In this document: positions 57,201 through 64,000 of the stretch, piece by piece | Layout: every line of letters starts with the position of its first letter | Numbering within the stretch: the stretch's first letter is position 1 | NCBI GenBank assembly: GCA_020744425.1 | Contig: JAGMUV010000007.1 | Location: forward strand, 930,001-994,000 | Direction of reading: 5' to 3' | DNA: 64,000 nucleotides | From: Dactylonectria macrodidyma | Lineage: Eukaryota > Ascomycota > Sordariomycetes > Hypocreales > Nectriaceae | Notes under the pieces: model-generated | What the model was told of the DNA's origin: nothing | The model's database searches: none | What the model saw: only the letters and a program-made list of their open reading frames with translations | Made by a program: the position numbers and the translations under genes

Positions 57201-59106
57201 GGTCTGCACAATCTGCATGCATTTCATCCTCGCTCGCTCGCTTCTTACTCAGCTGCGCGCGGAGTGAGTGCGCGTGCATTGGACAAAGAAACGCCAACAC
57301 ACGCGTACATAGCGCAGAACCGGACACCGACACACCATTCACAGACGCGCATATTCATACATACAGTAGTAGAATGCATCACCGGCCCACACTGGAGTAG
57401 AGTGACGGGGAAAGAGAACATCAAAATGAAAAGAAAATTAGAAAGCAGCTTGCCAAACCCCGACAACCCTGACCGTCACAGGTAAAAAACGGGCAATAGT
57501 TACGGCGACAATTCGTTGGTTCTTTGGGTTCTCTACGTGGCCCGTGGCCCACAAGCCGGTGACGCTTCTGGAGCCGAACGGGGTCCATCCGTGCTCCATA
57601 TCCCATGCCCGTCACAGTCACACACTGCTCTCTCTGTCTCTCGCCTAGACTCTCTCTCTCTCTCTTTCCCTCTTTTTGCCGTATTTTTCCAGCTCGTTCC
57701 CTACTCCACCGTAAAGGCAACCCAGGCGGCCAAAGCGGGCGGGAGGGGAGGGGCCAAATAGTTTACGGTAGCGGTGTCTGTACCCGTTTGCTCGTCCACT
57801 GTAACCTGGTGCCCACGGGCCTCTGGAATCGCGCTAGGGTCACATCTCAAGGCGGCCACGAGGGCGTTGCATCCCCCATCCCCATCTCGGTATCCGCCTC
57901 CCACTAAGAATCGCCCTGCTCGGCCTCACGCTTTCTCGTTCCGACGGCACCCCCCCTGGTCGTCTGCGCAAAGGCCCGAGGACATGAGGCCGCCTCTATT
58001 CTTTCTTCTGTCTGGTTTCTTTGTGCATTTCTGAGGCTGCAGGGTTGTCGGGCCACGATCAACCCTGGATATTGTCATTTCTAAGCTGTTCTAAGCCCAC
58101 CGGGATATTGGGTCTTGACTTGGGCTATTCTCAGCCTCGACCCAAGTTCACTTCTTTTTTGCCCCGTCAGTGCTCACGGAGGCCTGTCCTGTGCAATGGC
58201 GTAGTCAGGCTTAGTTGAGAATTACTTGGGTTCGGGTCGTTGCAGCCGGATCGTCTTGAGCCCTCGCCTCGCGGGCGTCAGATTTTGGGAAAGTTTCCAT
58301 GGGCGTTTCCACCGGACATATAAACCGAGCTAACTTGGAGAGCCTCCTTCTCAGACATGATCCTCAAACACTGTCAGCCCCCGTCCTGACTCTCAAACGA
58401 GCTTACAATTGAACTGTTTCCTTCTTGAACCTACGCAGGAAACGAGACGAACAAGCAAAAAACAACGAAAAAGATCTTTGCTTTACCCCGGTCTATCGCT
58501 GCAGCGTCCTCTCTCCAGAAACAACACCAAGGGTAGTATCCCAGTCCATCCAGCCCCCCCCCCCCCCCCCCATCTCTTCCCTCGACCCTCACCCCTTCAT
58601 CTTCATCCACACCACCCTTGTCCAGTCCATACCACACCTTGCCCCAGTCTATACCACACACCCTCTTTTTTCCCCGCTTCTGCACATCAACCACCTCTGT
58701 TTTTTTTTCTTTCGCGGCCGACCTGAACCTTGGCCCTAGCTATTTCTGCCATTAAGCGCCCTGGTGGACACCCCTCGCCCACTCCCACCCCCTGCTCCCT
58801 GCGGTTATTATTAGCTTGCCGCCACCACTCTGCTTGCCGCGGGAGCTGGGTATAACTGCTCGCCGTCTTCCTCCCCATTTTACTTTGCTTCAATTCCCTA
58901 GATCATTATAGCTTTTCCTGTTTCTTACCTTGTTTTGGTTGATCATTCGAGAGAGATCGACAATTGTACATCTTGTTCGACATTGTGATCGACTTCAATT
59001 GCGTCTTTCTACTTTCAGGTTTACTTCACTTCAGTTTGCACGAACGCTACACAACTTCAATTAGCCTTACACAACCAACTTACACAACACCATTCAAACC
59101 AACACT
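54281..59106. other. 4.8-kb stretch without supported gene
   Basis: Many frames of 60-233 codons occur on both strands (the longest at 55853-56554), but their proteins are Ser/Pro/Arg-rich without structure, have no splice-linked partners and overlap each other. Low-complexity tracts include C18 at 58554-58571 and CT runs. The right end (58850-59106) is the promoter and leader of the DUF3455-type gene. A fast-evolving or non-coding gene could be missed here. Confidence 0.45.
58554..58571. repeat. C18 homopolymer
   Basis: A run of 18 C in non-coding DNA upstream of the DUF3455-type gene. Its length may vary between copies or be misread. Confidence 0.9.
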
Positions 59107-59905
59107 ATGCTCGCCAACACATTTCTCTTCCTCGCCTCGGCCGCTCTGGCCCTGGCCTCTCCCTGCGCCAAGTCTACCCCTGTCTTGCCTGTTAACGGCG
59201 GTGGTAAGTCCCAACATCTCACTCTCACTCTCACTCTTACTCTCACATAAGCCAAAACCCGCTCAACTAACACGCCAACTCTTCACAGCCAAGGAACTCG
59301 CCTCACCTCCCACTGGCCTCACGCTGAAGCACATCGCCGTCGGCTTCGGCATCCAGAACTACACCTGCGCCTCCGCCGGCTCCGATCCGGCCGCCACCGG
59401 TGCGCTGGCCATGCTCTACGACGCCGTCCACCTGTACCCAGGCCAGAGCCGCAAGGCCCTCACTGCTGATGGCTGGCTCAAGCTCACGTCCAAGGTCCTC
59501 AACGGCCATAAGGTGCCCCTCAACCTCAAGACGGACGGCAGCGTGGGCGCCAGCGCCACCAAGCCCTTCCCCAAGAACGCGCCCCTCAAGATCGACGGCG
59601 TCGCTGCCATGCCCTTCCTAGGCCACCACTACTTCAACGCCGCCGGTGTCCCCGTCTTCGACCTCAGCGTCAGCAGCGACCTCCTCATCGCCAAGAAGCT
59701 CGACGCCATCGCCGCCCCGGCCTCGGCTGACCCCGGCCCCGACGGCACCGGCGCCGTTGCCTGGCTCCAGCTCGGCGATGCCGGCGGCAGCAAGGGCGTC
59801 TCCTACGTCTACCGCGTTCTTACCGCTGGCGGCAACTCTCACGGCTGCACCAAGGCCGGCGACGACAGCACCTCGTACACCACCATGTACTGGTTCTACG
59901 GCTAA
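59107..59905 (+). CDS. secreted DUF3455-type protein
   Basis: Two exons, 59107-59203 and 59289-59905 (intron 85 nt with CTCACT repeats), give 237 aa. A signal peptide occupies residues 1 to about 18 (ANTFLFLASAALALAS). The mature part has the pattern of the fungal DUF3455 family: PPTGLTLKHIAVGFGIQNYTC near the start, GALAMLYDAVHLYP, GHHYFNAAGVPVFDL, AVAWLQLGDAGGSKGVSYVYRVLTAGGNSHGC and a final Tyr/Trp-rich end (SYTTMYWFYG). The Cys residues probably form disulfides. Members are abundant secreted proteins of unknown function in filamentous ascomycetes. The very high GC at third positions suggests strong expression. A frame running further upstream through the leader was rejected because it skips the signal peptide. 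Confidence 0.92.
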
Positions 59906-60991
59906 GCTTATGTTTCGAGCTCCCTCTTTTCTCTTCTTATCTCTCGCTTCTGGCACATAGACGGGGTTCTCCGGAGTTACATTCATGGTCACGCCCTGAA
60001 TGGTATTATATTTACTGTCACTTATTGGATTTTCACTGCAATTTTTTCCTCATTTCTTGTCTGCTCAACCTCGGGTTTCGGCACATTTATACCACGGGTC
60101 ACAACTGACGGCGCGCGCGCGACCGTTTGAATCTCACAAAAAGGCACATATTTTGCTTTCAGCAGCGCAATCTTTGCTCACTCTAGATCAGGGACGGTTT
60201 CCCTGCGGCGTTATGGGTTATTAATGGATACTTTGGTTCAGGAGGAGCTATTAAGGATCTAGTCTAGCGTATGGGCAAAAGTGCCCTGTCCTACCAAAAA
60301 GAGAATACAAATTTTCGAAACTATCATGTCTACTTTCTGTCTCATCCATCAATTCGTGAACCAAGGTTTCTGTTACCAATAACATGAACGCGAGAAACGT
60401 TTCCTGCTTCATTAATGTCGGTAATGACGCGTCCTAGGCAATTTAAACGCTAACCCTACAAATAGAACGGAGTTCGGCTCATCGTAAAAGACGGGCGGCT
60501 GGAAATGATGCGGCCGTCTAGGCGGCCAACTCATCTCCCGACTGGGACCTATACACGGCACTTAGACGGAATGAAATGAAACGGGCCTCTGATCCGGCCA
60601 TTTACTCAGCCTAGCAAAAAATGTAAAAATAACTGAAGAAATAACTGAAATAGTATTCATCTCGTATCTGTATGGGGAAAAGGTGGACTAGGAAGAGTAA
60701 TTCTCGTCCCGAAAGTGCAACTATCATATTTGCCCCTTGAGCCGCCCCCTCTGTGGTATCCAAGCTGTTACTCAATCGCCTCCTCTTCTTTATCAAGAAT
60801 CACCCGCGCGGCGCCTCTACTAGTCCTGCGTGACTAGGTTCTGTTTCTTCAGGCATGTGGAACTGAAGTTACCCATATTTCTTCGTCGTCTCTCGCACGA
60901 CCGCACTCCAGTGAGTCCTTTTACATCGTTCCTTGACTTAGAATCGAAGACAATTCCTTATCCAAAACACTTGGCTCTCTCGCATGAGCGT
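59906..60991. other. convergent 3' intergenic region
   Basis: About 1.09 kb between the DUF3455-type gene and the MAP kinase gene, which end toward each other. It is A/T-richer, with short frames only and no RNA gene. Confidence 0.5.
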
Positions 60992-62582
<1,591 letters not shown>

Positions 62583-62858
62583 GATGTGTGTGGTGGTGAT
62601 TGTGAGACGAGGAGAGCGGGGCAGGTCGCAAGATGAAAGAGACGGAGCTTCGGAAGCGCAAGAGGGTGGCAGCGGCAGACGAGTGACAGGCGCACCGATA
62701 GGGCGATGGAAGAAGCAAATAGACGATAAGGGTAGAGAGAAACGAAACCACCCGTCTACTGGGAGCTGGGCGCGTCGCGAGTATATGTATGTCAGTGGTG
62801 GGTTGCAAAGTGTGACGAGGACGAGGACGAGTGAGCGAAACGAGGGGACAGTTCTTTG

Positions 62859-62988
62859 TAGGTACCTAGGACTGGCACAGGACTGAACTAGGTACCTGCC
62901 TCTACAGCACCCACGGGCAGCGTCCAGAGGTACCTACGACGCAGCGTCCATGCTTCACATTAACCTGCGGCATTAGCCTTAGGTACCG
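62859..62988. repeat. cluster of four AGGTACC-type palindromic motifs
   Basis: TAGGTACCTA (a perfect palindrome) at 62859-62868, TAGGTACCTG at 62889-62898, AGGTACCTA at 62928-62936 and TTAGGTACCG at 62979-62988, upstream of the MAP kinase gene by about 280-400 bp. Similar words recur in promoters of many Sordariomycetes; the meaning is unknown. Confidence 0.75.
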
Positions 62989-63537
62989 CTCATACGGCCG
63001 CCTTCTGTGTCCTGGGCTCTTTCAGGGCTACTCAAGCGGGGACCCACAGAAGCCCGAACCACTAAGACACCGCCCCCGCAGCGAGGGTCACCGCTGGACC
63101 CGCGACTGATTTGCTGGGCATTTGGCCCCCACTGCACCACACCTAGCGCTCAGGCCAATCACGCCCACCAGCGCCCGATGCACGTCGTAGCCGCGCGACA
63201 ACGACCCTGGCTTGCGCTTCAGGGGATCTTGCCAAAGGCTGCACTTTTTGGAAAGGAGAGAGATATCAAAAGTCAAAGAGCCACCCCAGGCTCCATCGAG
63301 GAAGGAGAAAGAGAGGGATAATACGAGCCTGGTCTTGGCGGGGTTGGTTCTCTAGAGTCTACTGGCCTAGGGCCATAGATGGTACGGAATATAGCACATG
63401 TACAGAACATTACCTCGCTTTCTTGACGCCGTCGCGGTGCCACAGAGGGGCTGAGCTGCGGTAGTACGCCGCCAACGTGGTCAGCACCAGCAAAAAGTCT
63501 GTGGCGTACCCAGTAATGAAGACGGTGAACAGAGGCG

Positions 63538-63580
63538 ACACACGCACACGCAACACACACACACACGCACACGCACACAT
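63538..63580. repeat. CA-rich microsatellite
   Basis: Alternating CA with occasional G for A (CACGCACACG, ACACACACAC), non-coding. Confidence 0.9.
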
Positions 63581-64000
63581 TTTGGGGTCTACTCACTCAC
63601 ACGCAACGTAGCCAGCACGTTGTCAGCCAGGCAGTGGTCCGCCAGCATGTCAGATGTCCGTCGTGGCCGCTTCGGCACACCGGCTTCCCCGACAGAGATG
63701 AGATGAGATGACGACTAAGCAATCTCATGATGCATTCTGGCCCGTCGTCCACCGGCCCCCTCGTCGTAGATATGGCATCCCCGTGTCCGGACCCCAATTT
63801 GACAGCTCGGCCACTAGGCGGCCTGATGGGCGACCCAGGAACGTAGGGCTGAAGCTGGGCTGGAGCTGGCGGTGGGACCCGTTACGTCTCCTATGCCGGG
63901 GTGCGAGACTGCTGAGGGCGTTGACTTGGCGGCTTCGGACATCTAATTGGCGTAACCGCCCTTATCAAACGTTGCTGCAACGGTTCCCTGGAGAGGCACG

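Larger units (their letters stand above)
62583..64000. other. promoter region of the MAP kinase and right end of window
   Basis: About 1.4 kb. It contains four AGGTACC-type palindromes at 62859-62988, the repeated word GCAGCGTCCA, and a CA microsatellite at 63538-63580. Frames up to 107 codons have no domain. A gene could start beyond the right edge. Confidence 0.45.

Overview
The window is nuclear DNA from a filamentous ascomycete, most likely a Sordariomycete and probably Hypocreales-like. The evidence is small spliceosomal introns (mostly 44-115 nt, GT-AG), GC-rich codon third positions, CFEM, HET and Zn2Cys6 proteins, a division 1 chitin synthase and an Slt2-type MAP kinase. I find 24 supported protein-coding genes, one intron-containing tRNA-Pro, a MITE-like inverted-repeat element and several short repeats. 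No bacterial-type operons, CRISPR arrays or viral genes were seen. Exon limits were read by hand from splice signals and frame.

Layout. 2-7 kb: a small 86-aa gene behind a TATA box, then a cAMP-receptor-like 7TM protein. 7.5-15.3 kb: a small unknown gene, an FAD monooxygenase, a Zn2Cys6 regulator and a divergent AAAP amino-acid transporter, which together resemble a small catabolic cluster. 15.7-19.6 kb: two fungal membrane proteins of unknown function. 20-23.3 kb: two divergent dienelactone-hydrolase-type genes sharing an 829-bp promoter with five same-strand AGTGGTAC-type repeats. 23.6-26.8 kb: chitin synthase with a tiny first exon and a GC-AG intron. 27-30.5 kb: gene-poor DNA with the MITE. 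30.5-35 kb: a CFEM membrane protein, tRNA-Pro and an NmrA-like protein. 36-43 kb: a repeat-bearing gene interrupted by one in-frame TAG, a small acidic protein, a P-loop kinase and an AhpC/TSA-like protein. 44-54 kb: HET protein, methionine aminopeptidase 2, Ups2/SLMO-type lipid-transfer protein, a second gene interrupted by one in-frame TAG, and dynactin p25. 54.3-59.1 kb has no supported gene. 59-62.6 kb: a secreted DUF3455-type protein and the cell-wall-integrity MAP kinase.

The main observation is that two otherwise intact genes (36283-38789 and 51859-52827) each carry a single in-frame UAG, and in both the stop lies at the tip of a short perfect RNA hairpin (loop AGA on a 5-bp stem; loop UUAGUAC on a 5-bp stem). 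This is the setting expected for the A-to-I mRNA editing known from the sexual stage of Fusarium, Neurospora and Sordaria, where UAG is recoded to UGG (Trp). Both genes are therefore candidate edited pseudogenes: truncated in vegetative cells and full length in fruiting bodies. The alternative is ordinary nonsense mutation, for example CAG to TAG by RIP.
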